A stretch of 64,000 nucleotides of DNA from Metallyticus violacea (GCA_030762175.1 CM060833.1:68451501-68515500), one strand, 5' to 3'; shown: positions 47,935 to 59,254, numbered from the stretch's first letter. The notes: generated from the letters alone by a model not told the origin. Translations and numbers: made by a program.

Positions 47935-48320
47935 TTTACCAGATTAATATCCAAGGGAAAAACAATAGCTCTGCTGTGGATTCCTGGTCAATGCGGTGCA
48001 ACTAGAAATGAAAAGGCATTTACATTCGCATGCAAAGACACAGACAAGTGAGAACTTGCTTACAGCACAAAATATAAAAATTCTGCAAAGAACACTAGAT
48101 GCAACAACGCACCCAACACCTGCAAGACAAACTGGAAAGATGAAGCTGTGATTACCATACGACAGACAAACAAGTGAAGCAATCGCTATCTTCCGCCTCG
48201 TTTAAGGTCACGACCTACTCGGTTAAACCTTCACAGCATTGAACCGCACAAGACTCTTTGCTGCAGTCTATGCGACAGAAAGGAAAAGTGTTACGCAAGC
48301 AGGTGATATTGGGAAGCATA
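47935..48320 (+). pseudogene. LINE RNase H and tail fragment
   Basis: The plus strand reads GKTIALLWIPGQCGATRNEK followed by AFTFACKDTDK. This matches the end of the RNase H domain in non-LTR elements: (W/L)(I/V)PGH.G..GNE.AD..AK, where His is replaced by Gln and Asp by Phe. Further on, RQTSEAIAIFRL and LHSIEPHKTLCCSLCDRKEKC match the following R...A...RLR.GH..L..........C..C segment. The sequence between is frameshifted. It belongs to a LINE clade with RNase H (Jockey or I-like). Upstream reverse transcriptase is missing. Confidence 0.72.
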
Positions 48321-48399
48321 AGGTTTATTACAAAGTCTATAACAGTTGTTCATTGTAACTTGCCATTGGAATAAATACATAAATATTATGAGAAAAGTG

Positions 48400-48957
48400 C
48401 ATTGTCAACAAGTTTTATGAGGACGATGCACAGCCTATGAGAGATGCAATCTGGTTTATGCATTTCAAACTTTGTTTCTAGCTAATATAACTGAAAAACT
48501 GAAAACCGCGGGTTTGCCTCTTTGTGATTCTATGTCTATGTTTCTGTCGACAAGGGGTGCACCGAAGAAAGAGCTAAGTGAAAAAGGTAGACAGCCTGTG
48601 AAAAACTTGAAAGTGTTCTGGAAATAAAATCCAGGGAATGGTTACAATTAACTCTAAGTGCAAATAAATGTGATTTCCCTGGAGGTTTCAGTTATTGCTT
48701 TGTTGAAGTATGCCAGTTACATCAGTAAATGTTGAGAGGTGTTTCTCGGCTTATAAAACAATGTTATCGGAAAAACTCATAAATTCAAAACTGAATATCT
48801 TGCAAATAGATTACATGAGTGAACTATGCAGATGTACAAAACACAATTTTCCGCATCACAATGTAGCATTTTTTTTTTCTTGGCATTGTAGTTTTGGTAA
48901 TATCAAATTAGACCAGAAAAGTATTTTATGCACAATTAATTCATTATTGTTGATTTA
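48400..48957 (+). pseudogene. hAT transposase C-terminal fragment
   Basis: A frame opening MPVTSVNVERCFSAYKTMLS and continuing EKLINSKLNILQIDYM is the hAT dimerisation region: (P.TS...ER.FS....(I/L)..(R/K)...L...N...L). Upstream text TAGLPLCDSMSMFLSTRGAP and VKNLKVFWKxNPG fits the preceding part of insect/vertebrate hAT relatives. A hAT transposase acts as an oligomer through this region; it alone has no catalytic activity. The catalytic RNase H-like fold and BED finger are absent. It starts about 80 bp from the LINE RNase H fragment, so one may have inserted beside the other. Confidence 0.75.
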
Positions 48958-49329
48958 AAATGCTATGGCAGCTTCTAATTTTATCTGTATTAGCAGACCA
49001 GATTTTAAAACCATTAAAAACTTGTACATTTTTATTATTGTGTTTATTAATTTTATAATGTATTTTCTCTCCATATGTTTGTTGTTTTAGAAGCTTTTAG
49101 TCGTCTAAAAGGTGCTTTTTAGTGACTTTGTCCCCGTGTTGTTGTAATTTTAGAGTCTTTTAACCGCCTAAAGAATGTTTTGGTGTCTAAACACTCGATG
49201 TCTAACCCCTATGTCTGTTATAAATGTGGATTGGATTCGATCAATGTCATGCAATTATTGATTTAGTGCTATTGGTAGCTTAAATCAGCATTTTCTTCTA
49301 TAGCCACTGTTCTTCGGTGTTCTGTATCT
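48958..49329. other. No feature seen
   Basis: AT-rich. The only mark is the TTTTAG/GTCTTTTAACCGCCTAAA similarity between 49088 and 49150, too weak to name. Confidence 0.35.
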
Positions 49330-49598
49330 CTTTTCATTTTTTTTTTTTTTTTTGAGTAGTGTTTAACGCCCATTTTACTACTGAGGCACCACAGGCGGTG
49401 GACACTGATGATACATGAGATGAAATGGTATGTTGGGAAAGGATTTTTATTTAAGTAAGGAAACGTTCCAGGCCTAAGTTTAGGGTACTTCCTCTCATTT
49501 ACCATTTATGAGGTCTGAGGAAAACCAGAAACAAAGATCAGTTAGAGAGAACGGTCCTGGCGAGATTCGAACTTCAGACCTCCCGCTCACGAGCCCGC
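49330..49598 (-). repeat. SINE-B, truncated in its tRNA head, 13-bp target duplication
   Basis: It has a poly-T/A tail at the left, the complete body, a B box GAAGTTCGAATCTC, and then stops at GCGGGCTC in the anticodon region of the head. GTGTTCTGTATCT flanks it at 49317-49329 and 49599-49611, exact over 13 bases. The exact duplication suggests a fairly young insertion, though the body has diverged from the 9558 copy. Confidence 0.93.
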
Positions 49599-49611
49599 GT
49601 GTTCTGTATCT

Positions 49612-51105
49612 GTCGGGAATATTATCTGATTTAAAATATTTGAAAAAATGGTGCATGTGTAACCTACTATAAACTTAAACTTTTTAATTCTTTTTTAATA
49701 TTTATATATTGTTACTTTCCAAGTTCCTATTTCAGCCAATTTATCAATTTATTTAAGGACACTCTTTAAAAATTCAGTTGTTAGCGTCTTATTCAAGTTA
49801 TTGTGAAAACATCAAAATATCACAATTAGCAGAGTTGCGCTTGTATATTCTCTGTTAGGTACAATAACATCTTGTTCATTAGTTTTTAAAATAGGCAGAG
49901 TTGATTCCATTTGTATATGAGGCACATGTTTAAAGAAATTCACCTATGTGAGTGTGTTTCATGAACAACTGTTGATTAATATAGTAAGTGTGACAGATAA
50001 ATAGAGTTGAAAGTTTTCGTCATGACAAAATGCATTGGACACAGCAGCGATTAGCAAAACGAATGAGCTCATTGTAAGCTTTTTGTATGCATAGCGTGCA
50101 ATCCGTAATCAGGAAATGAACTTTTGTAGTGGATTCAAGATTCTTAAACAGAATAACATTTCCAGTTGTCTGGGTAATTCAGCAGCCATGCGTTTCCGTG
50201 GCCACCCATGTTACAACCGTCAACTTCCTTAAACAACAACTGTGAAGTTCTTACCAAATTACTCCTTTCATATGCTGCAGTCTATGTGTAATTTTCACGT
50301 ATTTAAGTTATTTGCTGATTACTGATGATACGATTATTAACTTCCTTTTCCGATGAAATTTACATTTTCCGATAATAATATTTTATGTGTCTGTTTTTCA
50401 GTGCATAAACTTTCCGTCATTATCAGGTAAAAATCTGTGCATAATGCATTTTAAATTTATGCATACATCAAATACTTAAATAAAAGAGTGTAATTGGGAA
50501 AGTTATACAATATTCTAAAAGTTTGCATACATATAACCTAATAAATACACAAAATATATGCCTCCGACAAAGAAATAAACAAAAACACTTACAATTAGTA
50601 TAGAATAATAACACAATTTCGATTTATTATTGCACAAGATGATTATCCAAGTCATGGATCTGATAAAAGTATTAAAAATAATTAAAATTAAGCCTTAGGC
50701 CTATATTAGACGTGTTCCTATGTATTGTCACTGCTGCTTAACTTATCAAATATCTGTAAATGAGAACAATATGTTCTCATATGTATTACATATATGAAAT
50801 ATGTATACAAATTTATGTACGAAATTTGAGTTAATCGCTCATTTTAACGGACAAGAGAAAATAATAGGGTTATTAAAATAAAGCTACAAAATTTTACTTG
50901 ATTTCAAGACTTCGTAAAATAAGTCAAACTTTATCACAAAACCCATTTTAAATTTATTTATTACTACATATTTCTGTATAACCTAGATTTTTCCAGAAAT
51001 TTTACTCGCCATGAAAAGATTACTGATAAGTAACCTTAAGGAGTTGGATATTTCAGGCCCATTTACACACCTTGAATGAATTTAATTTACCTTCCCGAAA
51101 ACACA

Positions 51106-51106
<1 letters not shown>
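49612..51106. other. No gene seen
   Basis: AT-rich with no recognised family. Confidence 0.45.
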
Positions 51107-51170
<64 letters not shown>

Positions 51171-51181
51171 CAACAAAAACA

Positions 51182-51249
<68 letters not shown>

Positions 51250-51250
51250 G
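51107..51250. repeat. (ATT)n followed by (ACT)n
   Basis: About 61 bases of ATT, a short CACAACAAAAACA spacer, then about 68 bases of ACT. Poly-Tyr and poly-Leu frames through it are artefacts. Confidence 0.96.
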
Positions 51251-51639
51251 GTTACTATTACTACTAATATTAAATGATATGATAACTAGCGCAAGTCATG
51301 ATTAAGGTTGGAGGTGCGTCTCGCTGAAGACAAAATCTTCGGTACTTCTGTGGAAACAACTGATTTGGTAGGCCAGAGTTTCTTGAAGGTTTTAACGGCC
51401 TTAGCTCACTCAATAATAACAACAAAATAATAATAAAAAAATAATAATGTGACTGTATCGGACATGAGAGTTATGTTGGAAGTAACTGGACAGTATTCCT
51501 CAAAACACCGCAAGTCCATATGAACTTATATCCTCTGTATGACACATTATGAGAGCAGTTTAAAAATCCCGCAACTTAGATTGGCCAACCAGCTCCCCCC
51601 CCTCCAATCGCTGAAATTCCCGACGTAGCACGCGCGGTG

Positions 51640-51720
51640 CCATTCTCTCTTCCAGTCAGTTGCGAGCGGGATTTCGACAGAGTCGACCATTGTGTTGTGC
51701 AGTCGAGAGTGAAATGTCAT
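51640..51720 (+). promoter_or_regulatory. Initiator-type promoter-like segment
   Basis: AGTCAGTTGCGAGCG contains an arthropod initiator (TCAGTT). About 25-30 bases downstream lies AGTCGACC, near where a DPE-like element would sit. An ATG follows at 51714 in a short frame (MSSKIVAVFCNDELF). GC content is higher than around it. It lies 170 bp before a transposase remnant, so it may be the leader of a deleted DNA transposon. No TATA box is visible. Confidence 0.25.
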
Positions 51721-51889
51721 CAAAAATCGTAGCAGTGTTCTGCAATGATGAGTTATTCACTGCATTGTTGTATATTTATCTTAAAATCATACACCAGATA
51801 CATAAAGTCGTGTGACAGAATGAGAAAGGCATTTAAGTGTACATTTCCTAATAGCCCCGTTCCATTACGAAAATAATATTAAAGTTAGT

Positions 51890-52265
51890 ACAGAATTTCA
51901 TGAAATGGATTTTGCGACTGACTGGCAAAAATCGAAGATTGCTTAATCAATTCATGACGGTATTTTGCTGTAGATTTGGTCCCAGAATTATTTATCCTGA
52001 TTTATGGCCTTCTTCAAATCTTACGGTCTGTGATCTTTATCTTTGGAAAACGTTAACAAATAGAGTGTATTCAAATAAACCTCACACATTGAAAGAACTT
52101 AAAAAAGAACGCATTTGAAACAAAATTAGGTTCATTAGTGCTGGGGAACTGCAACGCTCATTAGATGTTAAAAGTGAAACAATCTTAGTACAGTTGTTTG
52201 AAATTGTTCTTATGGTGTAGCGTGCAGACGAACGCAATCAAGCACCAGGTGGGCATTTTGAGTTC
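51890..52265 (+). pseudogene. Tc1/mariner-superfamily transposase C-terminal fragment
   Basis: The plus strand reads RFGPRIIYPDLWPSSNLTVC, then DLYLWKTLTNRVYSNKPHTL and KELK, and after a shift NKIRFISAGELQRSLDV and RADERNQAPGGHFEF. The pattern (R)(I/V)I....WP..S.DLT.CD(F)(Y/F)LW..L...VY...P.TL.EL...I and a final GGHF is the C-terminal third of insect transposases of this superfamily, including the third catalytic Asp (VCDLYLW). The first two catalytic motifs are not present. The SPDL motif is altered to SSNL. It is inactive. Confidence 0.78.
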
Positions 52266-53834
52266 CCAGCGTTAAGATTTACAATCCCGTCAATTGCATC
52301 TTCACTAGTTTATCGTATCGTGACTATCAGGAAATGCTTTTTATTAAGTTGAAGCTGTATACGGTAGATAGTAGATTTAATTAATCTAGCGGAAATGCGG
52401 TGCTTTTTATTCATGTTCGCACATTGTCAAAAAACTTTGTAGTCTGAGATCAACAGCGAATCCATTCAATTCACTCATCTATCTTAGAACTCTAGTAATA
52501 TTCTTGACTTTGTCACAAATAGACGATCCTTGCCTTTTCCCCTTAATGCCTAAAGATATATTCTAACAGAAATTGTTGGTACATGCTACTGAGAAATAAT
52601 CATCGTAAACTACTTGGAAAATTGTAAACTATAAAAGGATATTATTGCACAGCAGTTTCAGAGATGAACTGAGGGGGAAAAAACGCGAAGATTAGCGCAC
52701 TAAATATTCCTCTTTCACCAAGAAAACGAGCCTTCCCATACATCGACACTCGTAATGACAAAAGTGCACCAACTAGGTATGAATTAAATCTTCATTCATT
52801 CAATTTCACTGGCTAAACTCCGCCATTTCTTCCCATTTTCGAATTTAAAAACTAGATTCGCTTGAAAGAATAGGTCGCCGAAGAGAATGTCATCGAGGCC
52901 GTAGAACATCATCGTTTTATTATCCATCAAGTATTTATGTGGGACCAAGCATTAGTGGTTTGTACCCAAGTTTTAAGTCCCCAGGCTGGTTCTCAGTTAC
53001 ATTGCATAGGTACAAGCGTCTATAGTAACTTGAAAGCACATAATCCGCATATTTATTGCGCGCTTGCGAGAGAGTACCTTGATGACCTGTGGCTCTCTGA
53101 ATCAATGTTACCTTTTTTCCATGCCATTGCTTTCTGAAAGGAACATTCCATTTACAGAATTATCTGTCCTCTCACTAAGTACCGGTTGTAGCATTGTAGG
53201 ATCAAAGTTCGGGCATATGTTGAGGTTACAGAGGGTTACAACTGGATCTACTAGGAATTTAGTCGCCAATAGATAGATTAAGCAGGATCTATATCTTGGT
53301 GTCTCAGAGTTCTTCATCAAGTATCCAGAATGGAATCAGAAAAGTTGCAGAAGCTGACACAGCAAGGATAAGCTCTGAGTGTATGTGCTCTACAGAGCAC
53401 ATACGCGTCGCTATGGCCGTGGAGCAGGTTGAAAGTGCACTTTTGACATTGACTGGCAAACTATAGAAGGCCTGTACTAACTTTCAGTCTCATTGGCCAC
53501 GTGATTTCCTACGTAGCAAACATACTGTCCTTGGTAAGCGGAAAACATTTCATTTTATGAAAAAGCAAACGCAAACATGAAGCATATGATGAAGAAAAAT
53601 ATCAAGGGAGAGAACGGCTAAATTATTAGATGAATATGGAATGGAAAACCAGGATCAATTCAATCTGCATACTAAAGAAATGTGATTAAAAATTTTAACT
53701 AGTAAAAATTAGTTTTTAAATGTCACATTGTTAAAACACAAGTATAATTGAAATAACTTCCTTCGCGTTTACAAGTCTTTAAATGCAAAGATTCTTACAT
53801 TTGGAGCGCAAATATTTGCGATTTTCGGCAGTAA
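52266..53834. other. No gene seen; perfect hairpin at 53381-53404
   Basis: GTATGTGCTCT-AC-AGAGCACATAC makes an 11-bp perfect stem with a 2-base centre, so it is more a palindrome than a loop. Otherwise nothing recognised. Confidence 0.45.
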
Positions 53835-53867
53835 ATATGCGCGCGCGCGCGTGTGTGTGAGAGAGAG
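53835..53867. repeat. Alternating purine-pyrimidine (CG/TG) then GA tract
   Basis: ATATGCGCGCGCGCGCGTGTG runs into TGTGAGAGAGAG. About 25 bases alternate strictly between purine and pyrimidine with a CG-rich core, a composition able to adopt Z-DNA. Confidence 0.9.
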
Positions 53868-56014
53868 TGTAGTTTTTATATTGACTATTTCACTCATGTA
53901 ACGTCATCTTAAACCGTACCAATGAAACGAAACAAAATTTAGAACTTTGATCAATCACAGCTATATAGCGCAGCGAAATTATCGAAAAAAAAAATATCAT
54001 ATTCTTTTATCACGCGACGTGCATTTATCTTGTGGTCAATTCTATACCTCCACTATATAATTCCTGAGCGCGCATTACTAACCACTTTTCTGTGTTTTCA
54101 GTAATTGTAAATTTAACTAAATTAATGTTTATTCGTTCAAACAATTGTTTTTGCGTATTCAGTCAAACAATATCTGCCTAAGCAACCATAAATCTTAATA
54201 AACATGTTGTTCAAGATTGTAAAATGTTTTCTCTGCTTTTATTTTTCTCAGTTGGTATTAGTAAATCGAATGGTTGTGACTTTAATATTCGACTTTCGTC
54301 TACTTCATTCTCACGGTTTCTGATTAGATAGGTGTTCATGGGTATAATATTTTATACAATTGTTAATAATCCGTGCGCGAATTTCAAATAAATATATATT
54401 CGTGTGTAGCGGGCTTGAAAAGGTAAAGTATTCATAATATAAATATCAATTAATATAATTTTCTAAGCCAAGTTTAGGGGAGCTATATTTAAATTTATAT
54501 TTTATAAATGGAATAGTTCTAATAAATATCACTGGAGAGTCTGAGCTCTCCAGATAATTTCATTACTACATTCGTAATTTATCGGCTATCTCAGACCCTC
54601 TTGCGATATTACTTGTGATAATACCACCGACCCTGATAATGGTGCTATTCCCTACTTCGCTTACATTTTGTACTTCAAATACTATTTTACGAAACATGGT
54701 CCGGTTGGCATTGAATATAAATGGTATAAGCGACTTTCAGTGTACCGAGAAGCATATAATACTCAAGAAATTTCAGATGCTGTGCCAGTAGACGGTGTTA
54801 TTCTGAAGTTATTCGCTTTCTATAACACGAGGTAGTTTACATGTAATGTTTGGTTGATTTTTTTTTTTCGCAAGTAGTTTATTCTGTTCTAAACTTTTCA
54901 TATTTTTTTTAATGAAAATATGGGATAAAAGAGGGCAAACAGATTAATGCGCAGTTATAAATCTATTTAATTTTGTTCGTCCTTTTGTGAACATCAAAAT
55001 ACAGTAAAAAAATACAAAGGAAAAGAATATTGTTAATGCGCTATTTCTGATACATTTTTTCCTGGTGCCGACCCTATTCTCTTTGACTTTCCCCCCTCCC
55101 CACCAGACACGGTGATATTGTAGCTGTCTTTGGATGGCGGTACGTCCATAAAGCGTTCCAGTGGTGGTGGTGATGATGATGATTAAGCATGACCAGAAGA
55201 TGTAAAGCGATGCAAAAGTGTGTCACTTGATCTGCCACGTATACCTACCCGTCTTCCATCCCTCGCAACGCATCGACCTTGCTACTGTTGTTCCGACATC
55301 AGTATGAGCAGTGAATGGTGATGGATTAGCCAAGTATGTCGAAAAAATCAAGTTACATAAGAAATATGAGAAAACGAATATTTATGCTGTCAATGTGGCG
55401 AAAAACAATATTCAATGCTTGTGATACATGGAACGGAAATGTATGGTGGATTGTTGTTTACGGGAATTGTTTTAATTATTATTTAGACTATTTGTTATTC
55501 TAGTAATTATAAATAATTATTTATTTGTTTTAAATATTTATATTCTTTTAATGTTCATTAATTAAATGGTTAGACGATGATCTTCTTAAGTTGCCTCGAC
55601 TCTTGAAGTCTGGAATTCGATGTTTCCTAATTCTCTGGTTCCAAAGCAAAGGATAGGAATTTCAGGGGAATATGACTGTTCTTAATGACTTAGAGTCATT
55701 AGGGAAGGAAAAGGATTCTTCGCTGGTATAATACAATTTTGGACTCAAGTTGAAATTTTAATTTATTAGATAATTGGAGGTTTTAGGACATGCCGGGCGT
55801 CCATCACATGGTGATAATTCCGGTTTTATATTTAAATGTATAATTTACCCCCAGGTTAAAATTCACTGCTTTCACTCGAAGATCTATAGACACAATTAAC
55901 GCACTCTGACTTTAACTTTAATTCTTCTGTTACAACTTCACACAACCTAAAGTCCGAAAGTCACCTATAACTTCTCGATAACAATTTATGATAACACAAT
56001 CACGTTGCCGTAAA
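53868..56014. other. No gene seen
   Basis: AT-rich. A short (GGT)n(GAT)n run occurs at about 55160-55183. A small GGAGAG/CTCTCC hairpin lies near 54534. No coding family recognised. Confidence 0.45.
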
Positions 56015-56215
56015 ACCGCCACGGGTGGCCGAGGTCGTTAAGGCGTGGACTCGTGAGCGGAAGGTCTGGGGTAGAATCCCATCAGGACCATCCTCCCTGA
56101 CTGAGGTTTTTTCAGGTTTTCTTCAGTCCTCATAAATGGCAAATGCCGGAGAGGTGCCCTAAACTTAGGCCTGAAACGTTTCCTTCCTTTAAAAAAAAAC
56201 CTTAAAAAAAGCCTT
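56015..56215 (+). repeat. SINE-B, short form ending at GTTTCCTTCCTT
   Basis: The head CCGCCACGGGTGGCCGAGG, GTTAAGGCGTGGACTCGTGA and a worn B box GGGTAGAATCCC are followed by the first half of the body, ending CTGAAACGTTTCCTTCC and an A-rich stretch. The last ~90 bp present in the 9558, 35251 and 49330 copies are absent. It is either a 3' truncation or a short subfamily primed at an internal A-rich site. Confidence 0.85.
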
Positions 56216-56315
56216 AACAATAACTCGGCGTGCCTTGTATTCTACTACTAGATGTTCTCACTGAATCAGCCGCAACAACTCGGTGAATGTAGTATTAGTG
56301 TACTGTCTTGTTACT

Positions 56316-56529
56316 GTGTTGTTACTGCGTTCCTCGTACTGTGTTGTGTGCACCTGTATTGTGTATAGTGTTCTGCGTACTGTGTATTGTGCTACTGTAT
56401 CCTTGGACCCAGGGCCTGGTAGAACCCGAATCCACAATCCACATGTGTTGTTACTGCGTTCCTCGTACTGTGTTGTGTGCATCTGTACTGTGTATAGTGT
56501 TCTGCGTATTGTGTATTGCGCTACTGTAT
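56316..56529. repeat. Tandem duplication, 129-bp period
   Basis: Two 85-base copies (56316-56400 and 56445-56529) begin GTGTTGTTACTGCGTTCCTC and differ at four positions, all transitions. The spacer of 44 bases (CCTTGGACCCAGGGCC...) is unrelated. Each copy is itself built from TACTGTGT-like words. The overlapping frames on both strands are products of this repeat. Confidence 0.95.
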
Positions 56530-57494
56530 TGTGTCTTCCTGTTGCCCGTACTGTGTCAAAACCTTATCTTTTATACTTGATATAAAATCTATTATATGAT
56601 TTTGCTCCACCACCGCTAACTTTTATTTCTTCAAATATTCTAGAACTAGGTTCAACTCTAACTTTTCTATTGGCTATTACATAATATCTGTAATATTACC
56701 TATTCATTCTCATTCGTCCAATTTTGAGGAATGTTTATTGGTTGAAGTCTTTCTCCCCCATAACCTGTTTCATCTCTCTAAACTTGAGATCCGCACAACT
56801 AAGTCTTTGCGATATAGCACGCTTCGGCCATATATAAGCGGCGTCCTTTTGAACCGGGCAGACACAGTAATTTTTTTTTTTTTTTTTTTTTTTTTTTGGA
56901 TTTCATATGACTCGCTGTTCCCGTTAAGGGCAACAATACCTTTTAGCGATCTGCTTCATCTCAAATACTTTCCAAAGTTACAATTTCCACGTTTGGTGTT
57001 TTCTTTTAAGGCACCAGTTTTTGCATGCGGCATGTCGTTTGAATATGACTAGTACGGTTACCGATTTATACCATAATTCTTGTTTTCCATGTCTAGGCAA
57101 TAAAAATATTTGTGATCCGGTGTCGGTAACCCTTTATGGGTAGCTGACAAAAGGAAAGAGGGGTCCAGCGTTAACAAAGGAGTGAATCTTTCGAAGTGAA
57201 CGTTTTGTTAAATGCTTTGATCGTCGTCCCAGAGATTACCAGGGTAGCAACGGAAGACCGACACGTTCTTTGTTATAATTTTTGTCTTTCTTCACAGAAA
57301 TGAAACCCTTGGGTATTACCTGTTAGATAAACACACACATATATAATGCAATTATTATTATTATTATTATTGCAATCAAATATTATTATTATTATTATTA
57401 TTAGAATATGAATTCTTAAGACAACAATTCCTGCTTCATACATTACAGTGTGTTACAGGGAACAATAAAATGTATTGTTCAACGCTATTAATGT
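56530..57494. other. No gene; TATA-like string and long poly-T
   Basis: TATATAAGC at 56831-56839 lies about 30 bases before CACAGTAA, a promoter-like spacing. A run of about 27 T follows at 56871-56897. This may be a retroposed sequence tail on the minus strand. Short ATT runs occur at 57353-57372 and 57381-57403. Confidence 0.35.
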
Positions 57495-57684
57495 TAGTCC
57501 TTGTAGTGGTAACTATAGTTTTACCGTAGACCCAAGGTCACGGGTTCAATCTCGACCAGGGTCCCAAGACATTTTTCAGGCGTAAGCAAAATTTATCGGC
57601 TGTTTCATGTCCTGAATTGAATGGGACGCTGAAAACCTGAGATGCTAAAGATTGTACGTAAATAAACCAAACAAATAAAAAAAT
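57495..57684 (+). repeat. SINE-A with internal deletion
   Basis: The head TGTAGTGGTAACTATAG and B box GGGTTCAATCTC are present. After TTTTTCAGGCGTAA the central ~110 bases (CTTCCTTCGG to GAGGCCTC) are missing, and the copy resumes CAAAATTTATCGGC to the tail. GCTATTA with following ATG flanks it (57484 and 57685) with one base of difference, supporting insertion. Confidence 0.85.
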
Positions 57685-57723
57685 GCTATTACATGACATG
57701 TCATCCATAATGTGAAACATTAC

Positions 57724-57724
57724 A

Positions 57725-57822
<98 letters not shown>
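57724..57822. repeat. (ATT)n microsatellite
   Basis: 99 bases, uninterrupted, 40 bp downstream of the SINE-A tail. Confidence 0.97.
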
Positions 57823-58575
57823 GTGTTTTAAAATACTTTTTAATATTAATGACAAGATTGCAGAAGTTCAACAATTTATAACATTACTGAAATTAAAAGA
57901 ACGGTGTGATTCAAAAAAGAGTACAAGTTCATAAAAATTCAACAGGAAAGGAAAGAGATGACCCGCTGAATATGTTGGGACTTTGGGAATAGAAAAAACT
58001 GAAAATATTTCAAGAAGGGAAATTCATTAAAGTATTTATTATAAAAATAGCAAAAATATTTTGTATTTATGACGTTCAAAACTTTAGAGATTTGTATCTT
58101 TCCCGCCAAAGTACTGAAACGTATTTAAGCGATATCTAGTCACATTATCATGCAAATACCATCAATAATTTCATGCACTTTCTTCTTGCTGTAGACGACA
58201 GTTCTGACATTACTGATACAAAGCAATTATCATATTTACGAGTATTTGCGGTGTGCAGCGAGATATCACTGTCTGAATTCTTATTAGATTTAGTGCCTCA
58301 AAGGCTATACCTCGGCAGGATTTAGTAAATTAGATAATAGAAATGCAGTCAAGTAAAATACTATCACCACCAATAATGATTCAAATTTCTTGAGAGTCTT
58401 GTATGAGAATGATATTTTTTAAAGACGCTAAATATGATAAAAGCATGTATAATGAATGTCACGCTTGTGAGAGATGAACACACTGAAAGTACCCCTTTTC
58501 TCGGTTCAACTTCGTTGGCCCCTATTTGGTTGTGCGTGTTGCTTCATTCGGTGTATGGGCGAAAAGACCGATTTG
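57823..58575. other. No gene seen
   Basis: AT-rich; nothing recognised. Confidence 0.45.
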
Positions 58576-58587
58576 GGTACCGTTGAT

Positions 58588-58824
58588 TTTTTTTTTTTTT
58601 TTTTTTTTTTTGACGCTCCTTAACATCTCAGGTCATCAGCGTCCCATTCAACTCAGGGCGTGAAATGGCCGACAAATTTTGCTCAGAGGCCTCTCTTTCA
58701 GGCTTGAGGTTCTTTTTCGTGCCGTAAATGTACGACACGGGACCCACGGCTTTACTTCCCTTCCGAAGGAAGCCATACTTAGGATTTTTACGCCCGAAAA
58801 AATCCATCGGTCCTGGCCGGGTTC
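58588..58824 (-). repeat. SINE-A, 5'-truncated at the B box, exact 12-bp target duplication
   Basis: It has a poly-T of 24 bases (A tail), the complete body close to the family consensus, and stops at CCGGGTTC in the B box. GGTACCGTTGAT flanks it at 58576-58587 and 58825-58836 with no mismatch. Tail length, exact duplication and body condition suggest it is among the youngest insertions here. Confidence 0.95.
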
Positions 58825-58836
58825 GGTACCGTTGAT

Positions 58837-58941
58837 GCTGCGCCAGAGGGTGCTTAAACCCAGTTAGACCTAACCTAACTAACATGATGCCATGGAGATC
58901 TTCCCTATGGCATACCCAGGAATCGAACCAGGGACCCCAGG
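58837..58941 (-). repeat. tRNA-like B-box element
   Basis: Minus strand: GGGTCCCTGGTTCGATTCCT forms a strong B-box/T-arm. The following GGGTATGCCATAGGGAAGAT is not shared with other families here. It lies between two SINE-A insertions. Confidence 0.4.
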
Positions 58942-58952
58942 AGACTATTAGA

Positions 58953-59254
58953 CCTTTGTTGCTTCGTTTTATTTAAGGACGCTCTTTAACATCTCAAGTC
59001 ATCAGCGTCCCATTCTATTCAGGGCGTGAAACGGCCGACAAATTTTGCTCAGATGCCTCAGAGGCCTTCAGGCTTGAGGTTCATTTTCGTGCCATAAATG
59101 TACGACATGGAACCAACGGCTTTACTTCCCTTCCGAAGGAAGCCATACTTAGGATTTTTACGCCCGAAAAAATCCATCGATCCTGGCCGGAATTTAACCG
59201 GCGATCTTCAGTCTGCGAGGCTCCTGTGGTTACCCCCAAATTACCAGGACCAAT
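58953..59254 (-). repeat. SINE-A, full-length, 11-bp target duplication
   Basis: The minus strand has a head GGTCCTGGTAATTTGGGGGT, a B box CCGGTTAAATTCCGG, the full body, and the tail TAAATAAAACGAAGCAAC. The duplication is GACTATTAGAC (58942-58952) against GACTATTGGAC (59255-59265), one mismatch. Together with the 45690 copy it fixes the family's ends. Confidence 0.93.

Noticed and set aside
51072..51305. Poly-Leu and poly-Tyr frames
   Set aside because: Products of (ATT)n and (ACT)n repeats.
57538..57855. 105-codon minus-strand frame with poly-Ile
   Set aside because: It combines the ATT array with a SINE-A copy.
58864..58884. Telomere-like CCTAACCTAA string
   Set aside because: Only two units of the insect TTAGG repeat; too short to mean an interstitial telomere.
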